A DNA stretch of 64,000 nt from an uncultured Psychrobacter sp. Lineage in GTDB: Bacteria > Pseudomonadota > Gammaproteobacteria > Pseudomonadales > Moraxellaceae. Position numbers and translations under genes: made by a program. This document shows positions 1 through 9,726 of this stretch, piece by piece (within the stretch, counting starts at the first letter, position 1; each line of letters starts with the position of its first letter). The notes beneath the pieces are model-generated. The model was not told the origin of the DNA. It ran no database searches and saw nothing but the letters and a program-made list of their open reading frames with translations. The stretch covers positions 1 through 64,000 of the forward strand of contig CANMUI010000005.1 of assembly GCA_947501045.1 (NCBI GenBank), in the 5' to 3' direction.

Positions 1-47
1 ATGCTATGACTTTGATCTTAAAGTCTAGATCGTAACGCATAAAATAA

Positions 48-77
48 CCCCCATAAATTGTGTCCAACTTATGGGGG
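48..77 (-). terminator. Putative terminator after the APC permease
   Basis: A 9-bp inverted repeat (CCCCCATAA / TTATGGGGG) with a 12-nt loop lies about 40 bp past the permease stop codon. Read on the minus strand the stem is followed by a T-rich stretch (TTATTTTA), as expected of an intrinsic terminator. Confidence 0.6.
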
Positions 78-118
78 GCAGTTCATTGTTAGGCTTTTTT
101 ATGTTTGAGATTCAAAGA

Positions 119-1561
119 TTACCTTTTAGTAGGATTCTGTGTTAACCAGTGCTGATTCACTACTTTTAACTCCTCAAGCTCCTTATTCATGACTACTTTG
201 CTCTTACCTGGATTTTTGATCGACTCATAAGCAAAGAAGATGATACCGAGAATAGTCCAGCCAATAAAGATCGACCACTCAATGCCACTAAGCGCAGATG
301 GCATACCGGGTAGATATAGTACAAATAGGCCTAGGCTTAGAATAATAGTCACAATACCGACCACTTTACCCGCAGGAATTTTAAACGGACGTACCATATT
401 AGGCTCACGATAACGCAACACCAAAAATGACAAGGCAACTAAGGTGTAAGCAATAACAACGCCAAAACCACCAGCGGTCACAATCCAGACGAGCATCTTG
501 CGACCAAACAGCGGTGCCAGTGTCGCAAGGCCACCAATCAACAAGATAGCATTGATAGGGGTATTGTGTCTGGGATGCAATTTACTTAAAAATGCTGGTA
601 ACATATGGGTTTTGGACATGGCATAAAGTAGACGGCTACCACCGATTAAAAAGGCGTTCCAGCTCGACATGATACCCAGTACGCCACCGATGACTAATAA
701 CACGCCTGCCCATTTACCTTGCCAAGCGGTCTCCATGGCATCAGCGGTACCCAGCGTAGAGGTTTCCGCTAGCGCTAAAGGTAAGGTTACGCCTACACTC
801 CAAATGACCGCAATATACCAGATGACTGCGACAATTAAAGAGATAATTAAGAACTTACCAATGTTAGGACGAGTTAAGTCCATCTCTTCTGCGGCCTGCG
901 GAATGACATCGAAACCTACAAACATAAAGGGTACCATGACGATGACCGCCATAATGCCACCAATGCCACCGATGAACGCTGGCGATAATGGAGCACTATT
1001 ATTCTCAGGCGTAAACAATACTGCCCCGACAAACAATAAGACACCAACGAGCAAAATACCTGCCACGGCTGTCTTTTGGAACCAAGCGCTGACCTCTAGA
1101 CCACGAGTGTTCAACCATGTCACCAGTATAGAGCCTGCCATACCAACGCCTGCCCACGTGGCATAGACATCCCAACCTGCTACATTCCATAAATACCCTT
1201 GATTATAATTGGGTATGAGGTATTCTACGACCGTCGGTAACGCCACAGCCTCAAAGGCAACCACAGATAAGTAACCAAAGAGCATGCTCCATGAACATAT
1301 AAAAGAGACGTTAACACCCAATGCACGATGCGTGTAAGTGTGCTCTCCGCCTGTGATCGGCATAGATGCACATAGCTCGGCATAAGTGACCCCGATCAGC
1401 ACGACCGCAATACCACCGATTAAAAACGCGCTAATCGCGCCCCAAGTACCTGCTGAAACCACCCAGCCACTGGCCAAGACGACCCAGCCCCAACCGACCA
1501 TAGCCCCGAATGCTAAGGCGATAATATCGACTACCCCTAGCGACTTTTTCATTACAGACAT
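119..1561 (-). CDS. APC-family amino acid/amine permease
   Basis: Encodes 480 residues with about 12 hydrophobic segments across the inner membrane. The N-terminal stretch SLGVVDIIALAFGAMVGWGW is the first helix typical of the APC superfamily (glycine-rich, near the substrate site). The C-terminal tail after the last helix is charged and cytoplasmic. It lies about 250 bp downstream of gabT and gabD on the same strand, so import of GABA, putrescine or a related amine is a reasonable inference; substrate cannot be read from sequence. A separate terminator between gabT and this gene suggests its own promoter. Confidence 0.85.
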   Translation of the reverse strand: MSVMKKSLGVVDIIALAFGAMVGWGWVVLASGWVVSAGTWGAISAFLIGGIAVVLIGVTYAELCASMPITGGEHTYTHRALGVNVSFICSWSMLFGYLSVVAFEAVALPTVVEYLIPNYNQGYLWNVAGWDVYATWAGVGMAGSILVTWLNTRGLEVSAWFQKTAVAGILLVGVLLFVGAVLFTPENNSAPLSPAFIGGIGGIMAVIVMVPFMFVGFDVIPQAAEEMDLTRPNIGKFLIISLIVAVIWYIAVIWSVGVTLPLALAETSTLGTADAMETAWQGKWAGVLLVIGGVLGIMSSWNAFLIGGSRLLYAMSKTHMLPAFLSKLHPRHNTPINAILLIGGLATLAPLFGRKMLVWIVTAGGFGVVIAYTLVALSFLVLRYREPNMVRPFKIPAGKVVGIVTIILSLGLFVLYLPGMPSALSGIEWSIFIGWTILGIIFFAYESIKNPGKSKVVMNKELEELKVVNQHWLTQNPTKR

Positions 1562-1709
1562 AACTTATTCCTTGTTTATGTGTCATCCATGTAAATTTTT
1601 TATAATCGTTGTTAGTAGCTGTTCAGTAAATCATCTATTGATAAAGCGCCATGTCAGTCTTTTTGAACACAAGCCCTTTAATAAATACCTTTTAAATAGA
1701 GCAAATAAA

Positions 1710-1740
1710 AACAGCACCTTGTTGTACAAGGCGCTGTTCT
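1710..1740 (-). terminator. Putative terminator after gabT
   Basis: Hairpin with arms ACAGCACCTTG and CAAGGCGCTGT (one G-T/mismatch position) about 70 bp past the gabT stop. On the minus strand it is followed by TTTTTATTTG. Confidence 0.65.
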
Positions 1741-1808
1741 AAAGTATTTATTCAAAATAAAACATTCTGATAGCAGCCTTACTAAACTATATTATCTCAA
1801 ATATCTAC

Positions 1809-3134
1809 TTAGGCGGATAATATTTTTCCGATAATATCAAGACCTTCTTGTAGCACCTCATCTTCAACGGTCAGTGGTACCATCACACGAATCGCGTTGC
1901 CATGCATACCACAAGAAGCCAATAATAAGCCGTGCTCAAAAGCTTTTGTTTTTAGATTAGCAGTTGCATCAGTGTCAGGCTTACCTTCGCTATCAATTAA
2001 CTCAAATGCGAGCATCGCGCCTTTATAGCGAATATTACCAATGCTATCAAGGTTTAAGTCCTTTAAGAAAGCACCAACCTTGTTGCCAATCTCGACACTG
2101 CGCTCAAGTAAGTTTTCTTCTTCAATAATGTCTATAACAGCTAGAGCGGCTACACAGGCTAGCGGGTTACCAGAGTAAGTACCACCAAGGCCACCCACTT
2201 GCGGTGCGTCCATAATATCAGCACGGCCAATAACCGCAGAGATCGGATAACCACCAGCCAAGCTCTTAGCACTGGTCATAAGGTCAGGCTCAACACCTAA
2301 CTGCTCGCCGGCAAATAAAGTACCGGTTCTGGCAAAGCCGCACTGCACTTCATCAAAAATCAATACGATACCGTGCTCATCGCAGATCTCGCGTAGCGCT
2401 TTGGCAAATGATGGCGTTACTTGATGAAAACCGCCTTCACCTTGTACCGGCTCAATGATCATTGCTGCCACTTCACTTGGATCGATATCGGCTTGGAATA
2501 TCATCTCAAGACTATGCAAAGCTTGCTCTTCGGTGACATTTAGCTCTTCAGCTGGAAATAGCGCGTGAAAAACAGGACCTGGCATCGGGCCAAAGTTCTT
2601 TTTGTATGGCAGTACTTTACCCGTTAGGCTCATGCACATCAATGTACGACCATGCCAGCCGCCAACGAAAGAGATGACACCGGGACGACCAGTTTTGGCA
2701 CGAGCGATTTTAATGGAGTTTTCAACCGCTTCAGCACCAGTAGTCAAAAAGAACGCTTTTTTAGCACCGCTGATTGGCGCTTTTTCACAAAGCTTTTCTG
2801 CAAGCTCAACATAGCATTCATAGTTGATCATTTGCGCGGCAGTATGGGTGAATTTATCCACTTGCTCATGGACACGCTGGATAATCTTAGGATGACTGTG
2901 ACCAGTATTAAGTACCGAGATGCCACCAACAAAATCGATATAGCGATTGCCTTCGATATCCCAAACTTCTGAGTTTTTGGCTTTTTCAGCAAAAATAGGA
3001 AAAGCTACGCCAAGTCCTGTTGGCAGTACCGCTTTACGGCGCTGTAGTAGCGAGTCGTTAGTAGTCTGTTTATCATTGCTAGTGCGCATATTATCGGTAT
3101 GCTGGGTGTCATGACGATCAATTGTAGTAGACAT
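1809..3134 (-). CDS. gabT: 4-aminobutyrate aminotransferase
   Basis: Class III PLP-dependent aminotransferase of 441 residues that moves the amino group of GABA to 2-oxoglutarate, giving succinate semialdehyde and glutamate in the cytoplasm. Seen in the sequence: TTGAEAVENS at 131-140 (phosphate-binding region), IFDEVQ with Asp261 (PLP ring nitrogen contact) and TSAKSLAGG with the Schiff-base Lys290. The first 25 or so residues are polar and longer than usual, so a start at Met16 is possible. gabD follows upstream on the same strand with a 130-bp gap, giving the two-step route to succinate. The IclR gene beyond gabD is the likely regulator. Confidence 0.93.
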   Translation of the reverse strand: MSTTIDRHDTQHTDNMRTSNDKQTTNDSLLQRRKAVLPTGLGVAFPIFAEKAKNSEVWDIEGNRYIDFVGGISVLNTGHSHPKIIQRVHEQVDKFTHTAAQMINYECYVELAEKLCEKAPISGAKKAFFLTTGAEAVENSIKIARAKTGRPGVISFVGGWHGRTLMCMSLTGKVLPYKKNFGPMPGPVFHALFPAEELNVTEEQALHSLEMIFQADIDPSEVAAMIIEPVQGEGGFHQVTPSFAKALREICDEHGIVLIFDEVQCGFARTGTLFAGEQLGVEPDLMTSAKSLAGGYPISAVIGRADIMDAPQVGGLGGTYSGNPLACVAALAVIDIIEEENLLERSVEIGNKVGAFLKDLNLDSIGNIRYKGAMLAFELIDSEGKPDTDATANLKTKAFEHGLLLASCGMHGNAIRVMVPLTVEDEVLQEGLDIIGKILSA

Positions 3135-3266
3135 AAGGATATCCTATTCTTGAGTTAATATCTTTTTGGTTAATAGTGTCTTTAGTTAAGTCACTTTAGT
3201 TAAGTCATTTAACTATTTAGCGTTGTAGTATCTAGTATTGTAATAATAAGGTTTTAATGATCTAAA

Positions 3267-4745
3267 TTAGCTGATATCAGAGCACCAGTATTTAGTTGAT
3301 ACATACTCTTCAATACCGTATTTTGAGCCTTCACGGCCAAAGCCTGATTGCTTAACGCCGCCAAACGGAGCGACCTCAGTTGAGATAAGACCGGTGTTGT
3401 GACCAACGATACCGTACTCAAGACCTTCGGTAACTCGCCAAGAACGCGCGTAGTCGCTGCAATAGAAATAAGCCGCCAAGCCATAGATGGTATCATTAGC
3501 ACGGCGAATGACTTCCTCTTCGTCTTTAAAGATAAATATCGTTGCGATAGGACCAAAGATCTCTTCGTGACTAATATCCATATCAGAGTTAAGATCAGTG
3601 ATGACCGTTGGATTAAAGCTTAGTTTCGAGGCGTCATTGGTATCACCACCTGCAACTAAGGTCGCCCCTTTATCTAGTGCATCTTTAAGTAATTCTTGTA
3701 CTTTTTCAAGGCCGCCTTCATTGATCAAAGGCCCAATATCCACGCCCTCTTTCATACCATCGCCGACCTTTAGCGCTTTAACTTTTTGGACAAAGACCTC
3801 TAAAAACTTATCTTTGACACTCTCTTGTACGTAGACACGGTTGGCGCAAACACAAGTTTGACCCGCATTACGGAATTTTGAGGCGATCAGGCCATCAGCG
3901 GCTTTTTCAAGATCGGCATCATCAAAGACAATAAAAGGTGCGTTACCACCAAGCTCCAATGATAATTTTTTGATCGTTGGCGCGCACTGAGCCATTAGGG
4001 TACGACCCACTTCGGTGGAGCCAGTAAAGGAGAGTTTATGTATACGACTATCACCAGTTAATATCTCGCCGATAACAGAGGATTTACCAGTGACCACTTG
4101 GACGACGCCTGCTGGGATACCCGCTTGCTCAGCTAAAGAAGCAAGCGCTAGGGCAGAAAATGGCGTTTCGGTCGCCGGTTTGATAATCATGGTACAACCT
4201 GCAGCTAAAGCCGGTCCTACTTTGCGAGTAATCATCGCCGCTGGAAAGTTCCAAGGCGTGATAGCAGCTGACACTCCAACGGGCTGCTTTAAGATCACAT
4301 GGCGCAGCTGCGACTTATTGGCAGGGATCACATCACCGTAAACGCGCTTACCTTCTTCGGCAAACCAGCGAATAAAGCTGTTAGCATAACCGATTTCACC
4401 GCGCGACTCAGTTAGTGGTTTACCTTGCTCGGCGGTCATAAGCACAGCTAAATCTTCTTGGTTTTCATCGATCAGATCTGCCCAATTTAGTAACAAGGTG
4501 GCGCGCTCTTGCGCTGTTTTGGCTGCCCATGAGTCTTGTACTTGATCGGCATAAGCGACAGCATCTTCAACATCTTGTTTAGTTAAGCTTGGTACGGTAC
4601 CGATAAGCTCGCCACTGAACGGATTGGTGACATCGATGGTTGCACCATCACTAGCATCTTGCCAGCTGTCTTTGATAAAACATTGTTGTTTGAGCAGGTC
4701 CGGATTTGAGAGTTTCAGTGAGGTTTGTGAAGTAGCTTGGGGCAT
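3267..4745 (-). CDS. gabD: Succinate-semialdehyde dehydrogenase [NADP+]
   Basis: Aldehyde dehydrogenase of 492 residues, the usual GabD length. Visible are PWNFPAAM (164-171), the general base Glu264 in LSLELGGNAP, and the catalytic Cys298 in GQTCVCANR, where a second cysteine two residues later matches the GabD-type redox-sensitive pair. It oxidises succinate semialdehyde, the product of GabT, to succinate. The start is supported by AAGGAA about 8 nt upstream. It is the first gene of the gabD-gabT pair and is divergent from an IclR regulator. Confidence 0.93.
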   Translation of the reverse strand: MPQATSQTSLKLSNPDLLKQQCFIKDSWQDASDGATIDVTNPFSGELIGTVPSLTKQDVEDAVAYADQVQDSWAAKTAQERATLLLNWADLIDENQEDLAVLMTAEQGKPLTESRGEIGYANSFIRWFAEEGKRVYGDVIPANKSQLRHVILKQPVGVSAAITPWNFPAAMITRKVGPALAAGCTMIIKPATETPFSALALASLAEQAGIPAGVVQVVTGKSSVIGEILTGDSRIHKLSFTGSTEVGRTLMAQCAPTIKKLSLELGGNAPFIVFDDADLEKAADGLIASKFRNAGQTCVCANRVYVQESVKDKFLEVFVQKVKALKVGDGMKEGVDIGPLINEGGLEKVQELLKDALDKGATLVAGGDTNDASKLSFNPTVITDLNSDMDISHEEIFGPIATIFIFKDEEEVIRRANDTIYGLAAYFYCSDYARSWRVTEGLEYGIVGHNTGLISTEVAPFGGVKQSGFGREGSKYGIEEYVSTKYWCSDIS

Positions 4746-4835
4746 AGCAACGTTCCTTGTAGTTTATGTCAATAGTGTATGTAGTAGGAGTTTGATAAAA
4801 AATAGAGGTATATAATTATTGATAAATTGTTAATC

Positions 4836-4851
4836 GTTCAATATACTGAAC
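4836..4851. promoter_or_regulatory. Putative IclR-type operator between gabD and its regulator
   Basis: A dyad with arms GTTCA and TGAAC and a 6-bp centre sits in the 201-bp divergent gap, 85-95 bp from both start codons. IclR-family proteins such as PcaU and PobR bind GTTC-type dyads in such gaps. The assignment to the adjacent regulator is inference. Confidence 0.4.
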
Positions 4852-4946
4852 AACTATTCTCTATATTAGATTTTATTATAAGAATGAATGCTGATACTTT
4901 GCAACCCTTATTCCTCTTTTATTTTTTTATTTATTAAGGTCAACTT

Positions 4947-5717
4947 ATGAGCACGACGGCGGTTCCAGCCCTAGACAAAACTTTTCAAATCTTAGACTTA
5001 ATTACAGCTAATCCGCAGCCTTTGACCGCAGCACAAATCGCTAAGCAATTACAGCTTGCGCGTAGCTCCACGCATAATATTTTGCAAAGTCTGTTGTCTA
5101 AACACGTCATCTATAAAGATGCTGAAAGCCGCTTTCATCTAGGCTCCTACCTGCTCTATTGGGCAGGTAAATACGAGCAGCAGCAGGGTATTATTCAGCT
5201 GTTCAAGGATTTAATCATGCAATACCCTGTGCTATTACAGCATACCGTTACTCTATCCAAACTAGACATGGGCGAAGTAGTTTTTTTGACCTGTCATGAA
5301 GCGCCAGCTCCGCTAGGATTTACTTTTCGTGCTGGCGTACGCGTACCAGCGGTATTTTCAGCTACAGGTAAAGCCATGCTTTCAACGCTATCGATGCCAG
5401 CCATCGAATCTTTGTATGATGGTAATTTTCCAGCACCGCTCACCTCGAATGGTGTCGATAACTTCACTGATTTATCAAAAGAGTTTGCCGCTATCCATAA
5501 TAGCCGTATCTCACTTGACGACGGTCAACTGCGTGAGGGTATGTACTGCTTGGGCACTTATATTCGTAATGCCTCCGGTAACGCTATCGCGGGCATGGCA
5601 GTAAGCTTCTTGCAAGCAGAGTATGAAGTCAAACGCGAGGAAGTCAGTGCGGTACTTATTGAGCTTGCTCAGCAGATTGAACAGCATCTAGGCTTTATTA
5701 CAGCCCAATCAGCTTGA
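4947..5717 (+). CDS. IclR-family transcriptional regulator (GABA locus)
   Basis: A 256-residue regulator with an N-terminal winged helix-turn-helix (about residues 8-70; AQIAKQLQLARSSTHNILQSL is the helix-turn-helix) and a C-terminal IclR effector domain (about 80-250; GATGKAMLS-like stretch SATGKAMLS and a conserved LREGMYCLGTYIRN region). AAGG lies about 8 nt before the ATG. It is divergent from gabD-gabT and is the obvious candidate to control them in response to GABA or succinate semialdehyde; that link is inferred from position. GABA loci elsewhere usually use GabR or GabC-type regulators, so an IclR control is less common. Confidence 0.85.
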   Translation: MSTTAVPALDKTFQILDLITANPQPLTAAQIAKQLQLARSSTHNILQSLLSKHVIYKDAESRFHLGSYLLYWAGKYEQQQGIIQLFKDLIMQYPVLLQHTVTLSKLDMGEVVFLTCHEAPAPLGFTFRAGVRVPAVFSATGKAMLSTLSMPAIESLYDGNFPAPLTSNGVDNFTDLSKEFAAIHNSRISLDDGQLREGMYCLGTYIRNASGNAIAGMAVSFLQAEYEVKREEVSAVLIELAQQIEQHLGFITAQSA

Positions 5718-5748
5718 AGTATTGAATAAATTTATGTTAAAAGTAAAA

Positions 5749-5782
5749 CTGGAACAGCGTCTTTATAAAAATACTGTTCCAG
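5749..5782. terminator. Hairpin between convergent genes
   Basis: Perfect 9-bp stem CTGGAACAG / CTGTTCCAG with a 16-nt loop lies between the IclR gene and the convergent SnoaL-like gene. No strong T tract follows on either side, so it may act with weak efficiency or as an mRNA end stabiliser. Confidence 0.45.
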
Positions 5783-5830
5783 ACTATCAAAATAATAAGA
5801 CTTCATTACCTAAATAAAGTAATAAATTCT

Positions 5831-6622
5831 TTAAGACTCCGTCGATATAAACGCACCATGACGATGTGCGAGCTTATCATCAGATGGCACAGGCGCAATC
5901 GCATCCCATAATTCAACCACATGATCATCCTCAATACGCCACAGCTCACAGAACGCATGGCGCTCACCGCCAATTGAACCCTCAGAATGCGTCAAGACGA
6001 AGTTTCCATCAGCGACAGTACGGTGCAGCGTGTCATAGGTCAGTGCGCTATCCTCTCGTTTTAGCTCTTCTAAAAACTCAATCATGTTCGTAACACCATC
6101 AGCGATGTCTCCGGAGTGCTGTGTAAAAGTACCATCTGGACGCGCGAATCTGTCCATGGAGCGGTAATCCTGTGCCTGCAGAAAAGTGTGCCATATCGCT
6201 TTTGCAAATGCACGATTGGCTTCAGTATCCACTGACTCATCGATCTTAGTCGGCCCGTCTAATTGAGTATGACCGGACTCATTAGGCGGCGTCTCAGTGA
6301 CGAGCACATCCCAGTGTTCAACGATTTTGCCATCGGCAACGCGATAAATATCGAAGCCGACGTATAGCTCATTCGGATCTAGCCCAGGGTAAGAACCGTG
6401 CAAGGCGACCAATCCTTTTGCTTCGTCCACTAACACGCGTACCACATCATGGCGCATATCAGGAGCATCTGCGACAAGATCTCTCAAACCTTGCAGCCCC
6501 TCTGCAATGAGCGGTGAGTGCTCGACGTAATCAGCTGAAAAGTTACGCTCTAGAGTAGTCACATCATGCTCGGTAAAAAGCTCCCTGTCAGCAGTAACCA
6601 CGAGCTTACGAATATCAGTCAT
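5831..6622 (-). CDS. Tandem SnoaL/NTF2-like domain protein
   Basis: 263 residues that read as two SnoaL-like (NTF2-fold, polyketide cyclase-like) domains, about 1-115 and 137-250. Both halves carry the fold's hallmarks: an early YVEHSP / FTQHSG strand and a late KIVEHWDVL / HVVELWDAI strand. Single SnoaL proteins are about 130 residues, so this is a natural duplication or fusion. It follows the aldehyde dehydrogenase gene on the same strand with a 53-bp gap, suggesting a two-gene unit. Substrate unknown; NTF2-fold proteins serve as isomerases, dehydratases or binding proteins. There is a good match to the fold but no basis for a reaction. Confidence 0.75.
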   Translation of the reverse strand: MTDIRKLVVTADRELFTEHDVTTLERNFSADYVEHSPLIAEGLQGLRDLVADAPDMRHDVVRVLVDEAKGLVALHGSYPGLDPNELYVGFDIYRVADGKIVEHWDVLVTETPPNESGHTQLDGPTKIDESVDTEANRAFAKAIWHTFLQAQDYRSMDRFARPDGTFTQHSGDIADGVTNMIEFLEELKREDSALTYDTLHRTVADGNFVLTHSEGSIGGERHAFCELWRIEDDHVVELWDAIAPVPSDDKLAHRHGAFISTES

Positions 6623-6675
6623 GTCAACTTTCTCCTTTCATATTGACTTCTATGCTATGTTTGCAAGGTTTGCAA

Positions 6676-8103
6676 TCATTCCATTGAGCTCATGACATGC
6701 TTGATTCGGGTATACTCCTCTACACCGTACCTAGATAAATCTTTACCATTACCAGAGTTTTTGAAACCTCCATGGGGCATCTCTGCGACAAGAGGAACGT
6801 GGCAGTTAATCCAGACACAGCCAAAATCTAAGTCCCGCGATAGCCGCAGTGCACGAGCGTGATCCTTGGTCCACACTGAAGACGCTAGACCGTACTCTAC
6901 GTCATTGGACATACGTACTGCTTCTTCCTCTGTTGAGAACGTCTGCAGCGTAATGACAGGCCCGAAAATCTCGTCTTGGATGACCTCATCGTCCTGACGC
7001 AAACCGTCAATTATAGTCGGTTCGAAGAAAAATCCTGACATATCTTGGTCTCGTTTACCGCCAGTCGCTACCGTAGCATGGACAGGTAGGCGCTCTAAAA
7101 AACCCTCAATCCGTTCAAGTTGGCCTGCGTTGTTGAGTGGCCCATACAGGATATCATCCTTCTCCGGGGTTCCGTATCTCGTAGCCTTGGCAGCCTTAAC
7201 CAGCTTAGCGAGGAAGTCATCATGGACTGATTCATGAACCAGAAGCCGAGTAGACGCTGTACAGTCTTGACCGGCGTTAAAAAAACCAGTCTCAGTAAGA
7301 TTGGCCGCGGCGGCGTCCAGATCAGCATCATCGAAGACCACACATGGAGCCTTACCTCCCAGCTCCAAATGTACTTGAGTTAGATTTTTCGCTGCAGCGG
7401 CGGCGACTGCCTTACCCGCTTGCACAGAACCGGTGATGGCCACCAACCCAGGCACTTTCGAGCTTGCTATTAAAGCACCCGTCTTGCCGTTACCCAACAC
7501 CACGTTAAATGTGCCTTCAGGCAAAAACTCCGCTGCAATCTCTGCTAACAATAGCGTGGAATCAGGAGTGGTTTCCGATGGTTTTAGGACAATAGTGTTG
7601 CCAGCTGCAAGCGCAGGCCCAATTTTCCAAACCGCCATCATAAGCGGGTAGTTCCATGGGGTAATCTGTCCTACAACGCCGATCGGTTCGCGGCGCAGCG
7701 CTGAGTTAAAACCTTCCAAGTATTCGCCCGATGGCACTCCATTTAGCATGCGTGCTGCGCCAGCAAAAAAACGTAGCTGATCGACACTACCATCTATCTC
7801 TTCTGAAGCAATCAAATACTTCGGTTGACCAGTGTTGCGAGCTTGAGCATCTATTAGCTCGTCACGACGCGCTGCTATGGCGTCAGCGATCTTTAGTATC
7901 GCTGCTTGTCGCTCTGAAGGAGTGGTGCGACCCCAAGTAGCCGTGGCAGCCTTGGCCGCCGCGTATGCTTCCTCGACATCCTGCTCATTGGATATTGAAG
8001 ACTGACCAATACTCTCACCAGTAGTAGGATCAATCAGATCAAAAGTCTCTGAGTCGTGGGATTTGACATATTTGTTATTAACGAAATTCTGACGCTGATT
8101 CAT
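6676..8103 (-). CDS. Aldehyde dehydrogenase, aminobutyraldehyde/betaine-aldehyde type
   Basis: 475-residue NAD(P)-dependent aldehyde dehydrogenase. Seen: PWNYPLMMA (149-157), general base Glu247 in LELGGKAPC, catalytic Cys281 in AGQDCTAST, and NPLN-like GPLNNAGQ in the cap region. Overall it most resembles gamma-aminobutyraldehyde dehydrogenases, which would yield GABA and fit the gabTD genes 2 kb away. Betaine aldehyde dehydrogenase is the alternative. It appears to be the first gene of a pair with the SnoaL-like protein. No regulator is directly adjacent; the 220 bp upstream hold no other gene I can support. Confidence 0.8.
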   Translation of the reverse strand: MNQRQNFVNNKYVKSHDSETFDLIDPTTGESIGQSSISNEQDVEEAYAAAKAATATWGRTTPSERQAAILKIADAIAARRDELIDAQARNTGQPKYLIASEEIDGSVDQLRFFAGAARMLNGVPSGEYLEGFNSALRREPIGVVGQITPWNYPLMMAVWKIGPALAAGNTIVLKPSETTPDSTLLLAEIAAEFLPEGTFNVVLGNGKTGALIASSKVPGLVAITGSVQAGKAVAAAAAKNLTQVHLELGGKAPCVVFDDADLDAAAANLTETGFFNAGQDCTASTRLLVHESVHDDFLAKLVKAAKATRYGTPEKDDILYGPLNNAGQLERIEGFLERLPVHATVATGGKRDQDMSGFFFEPTIIDGLRQDDEVIQDEIFGPVITLQTFSTEEEAVRMSNDVEYGLASSVWTKDHARALRLSRDLDFGCVWINCHVPLVAEMPHGGFKNSGNGKDLSRYGVEEYTRIKHVMSSME

Positions 8104-8324
8104 CCTGTTCTCCTAATAACTATGATTGATAATATCAAAGCTAGCACGGTTCAGATGCTATTGCAAACGAGAGCTAAAGAGATTGTTAAGATGAGTAAAT
8201 TCAAACTGTTAGCTTTATATTATCTAAACAAAATGAATTGTCAAAGTTGCTAAGCACTTCATGCCTTACGATAAGTAAAGATGAAAGTTTGCAGCTTCAA
8301 CAGCGACAGTATCGTTAACATCAA

Positions 8325-9563
8325 TCAAACAATCCCATCTGCTTTAAGCTTAGCGATCATCTCACTGTCATAGCCTAAATTTGCTAAAGTCTCATCGGTA
8401 TGCTCGCTTAAACTTGGCGGCGGCGTGCGATAACTAACTGGAGACTCTGATAATTTTATCGGATTACCCAGCGCTCTGACCGGACTGCCCTGCTCGCTAA
8501 AATCGACGATCATCTCGCGTGCCTGTGCTTGTGGCATCGCCAAAGCCTCGCTTATATCGTTAATTGGCCCGCAAGGAATGCCCGCTTTGGTTAGCGCATC
8601 AAGCCAATGATGGCGTGTCTGCTCGGCAAACTTGTCGGCCAGCCAATCACACAGCAATTTACGGTTTTCAACTCGCGCCGGATTGGTCGCAAAACGCTTA
8701 TTTTCATGCCAATCAACGTCTAAAACCTGACAAAGCCTTGCAAACTGTTGGTCATTGCCGCAAGCCAAAATAAAATGCTGCTCGCCTGCGCCTGCAAATA
8801 CCTGATAAGGCACAATATTGGGATGCTGGTTGCCAAGCCTTGGCGGCACCTTACCTGATGCTAAGTGGTTCATACCGACGTTCGCCAGCATCGCAAGAGC
8901 ACTATCTAGTAGTGCCACATCGACATGCTGTCCGCGTCCAGTACGCTGACGAGCGATCAGCGCCGCTTGAATACCGATAGTTAATTGTAATCCTGCAAAT
9001 AAATCTACGACCGCCACACCAACTTTATGCGGTTCACCATCACTGGGGCCGGTGATGCTCATCAGTCCTGATAGACCCTGGACTATATAATCATAACCTG
9101 GTCGCCTAGCATCAGGACCTGTCTGACCAAAACCAGTTAGCGAGGCATAGATTAGGCACGGATTATTCTCTTTAAGGCTGTCATAATCCAAGCCGTACTT
9201 CTCAAGCCCGCCAACCTTAAAGTTCTCCACCAAAATATCGCTATCAGCGGCAAGCTGCTTGATAATTTTTTGACCCTCAATGGTGGTGATATCTACCGTT
9301 AAGGATTTTTTATTACGGTTGATGGTCGCGTAATAAGCAGAAGTATGATCACTAAAAGCTGGCGGCGACCAGTGGCGGGTCTCATCGCCAATACCTGGAC
9401 GCTCAATCTTAACTACCTCTGCACCCAAGTCCGCGAGTACTTGCGTAGCAGAAGGCCCAGCTAGCACTCTGGATAAATCAAGCACTTTGATTCCGTGTAA
9501 AGCCCCTTGCTTGTCATTATTAGCAGCGTCATTGCTCTGATTATTACTATCTATTTTGTCCAT
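8325..9563 (-). CDS. Class III (CaiB/BaiF) CoA-transferase, probably glutarate CoA-transferase
   Basis: 412 residues with the family I-III hallmark LDLSRVLAGPSATQVLADLG near the N-terminus, the GRGQHVDVALLDS stretch, and the catalytic aspartate in RRPGYDYIVQGLSG. Class III enzymes move CoA between two acids through an aspartyl-CoA mixed anhydride. The next gene upstream on the strand encodes glutaryl-CoA dehydrogenase, so conversion of glutarate to glutaryl-CoA with succinyl-CoA as donor is the best guess (GcdG in Pseudomonas). The first 20 residues are polar and Asn/Asp-rich and may be an over-extension, but the Met is preceded by AGAATAC and nothing better is visible. Confidence 0.85.
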   Translation of the reverse strand: MDKIDSNNQSNDAANNDKQGALHGIKVLDLSRVLAGPSATQVLADLGAEVVKIERPGIGDETRHWSPPAFSDHTSAYYATINRNKKSLTVDITTIEGQKIIKQLAADSDILVENFKVGGLEKYGLDYDSLKENNPCLIYASLTGFGQTGPDARRPGYDYIVQGLSGLMSITGPSDGEPHKVGVAVVDLFAGLQLTIGIQAALIARQRTGRGQHVDVALLDSALAMLANVGMNHLASGKVPPRLGNQHPNIVPYQVFAGAGEQHFILACGNDQQFARLCQVLDVDWHENKRFATNPARVENRKLLCDWLADKFAEQTRHHWLDALTKAGIPCGPINDISEALAMPQAQAREMIVDFSEQGSPVRALGNPIKLSESPVSYRTPPPSLSEHTDETLANLGYDSEMIAKLKADGIV

Positions 9564-9635
9564 AGTATTCTCTTCATTCTTAGTTTATTTTGCTATTTTT
9601 TTAAATGGCACTTTTTTATTACTTAATCCAAAACT

Positions 9636-9690
9636 AAAAAACGTACGCCAGTGTTAAGCGTTTAACAGCCAAACAGTAGCGTACGTTTTA
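9636..9690 (-). terminator. Putative terminator after glutaryl-CoA dehydrogenase
   Basis: Long hairpin with arms AAAACGTACGC and GCGTACGTTTT, loop about 30 nt, ending in a T run on the minus strand (CGTACGTTTTTTAGTTTT). It lies between the dehydrogenase stop and the CoA-transferase start, so the two genes may be transcribed apart or with attenuation. Confidence 0.6.
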
Positions 9691-9726
9691 AAATAACTTT
9701 TAGCTTGTGGTAGCTAAATTAAAAAG

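Noticed and set aside
669..1166. 165-codon plus-strand frame opposite the permease
   Set aside because: Antisense shadow of a clear membrane protein; Thr/Pro/Met-rich as expected for reverse reading.
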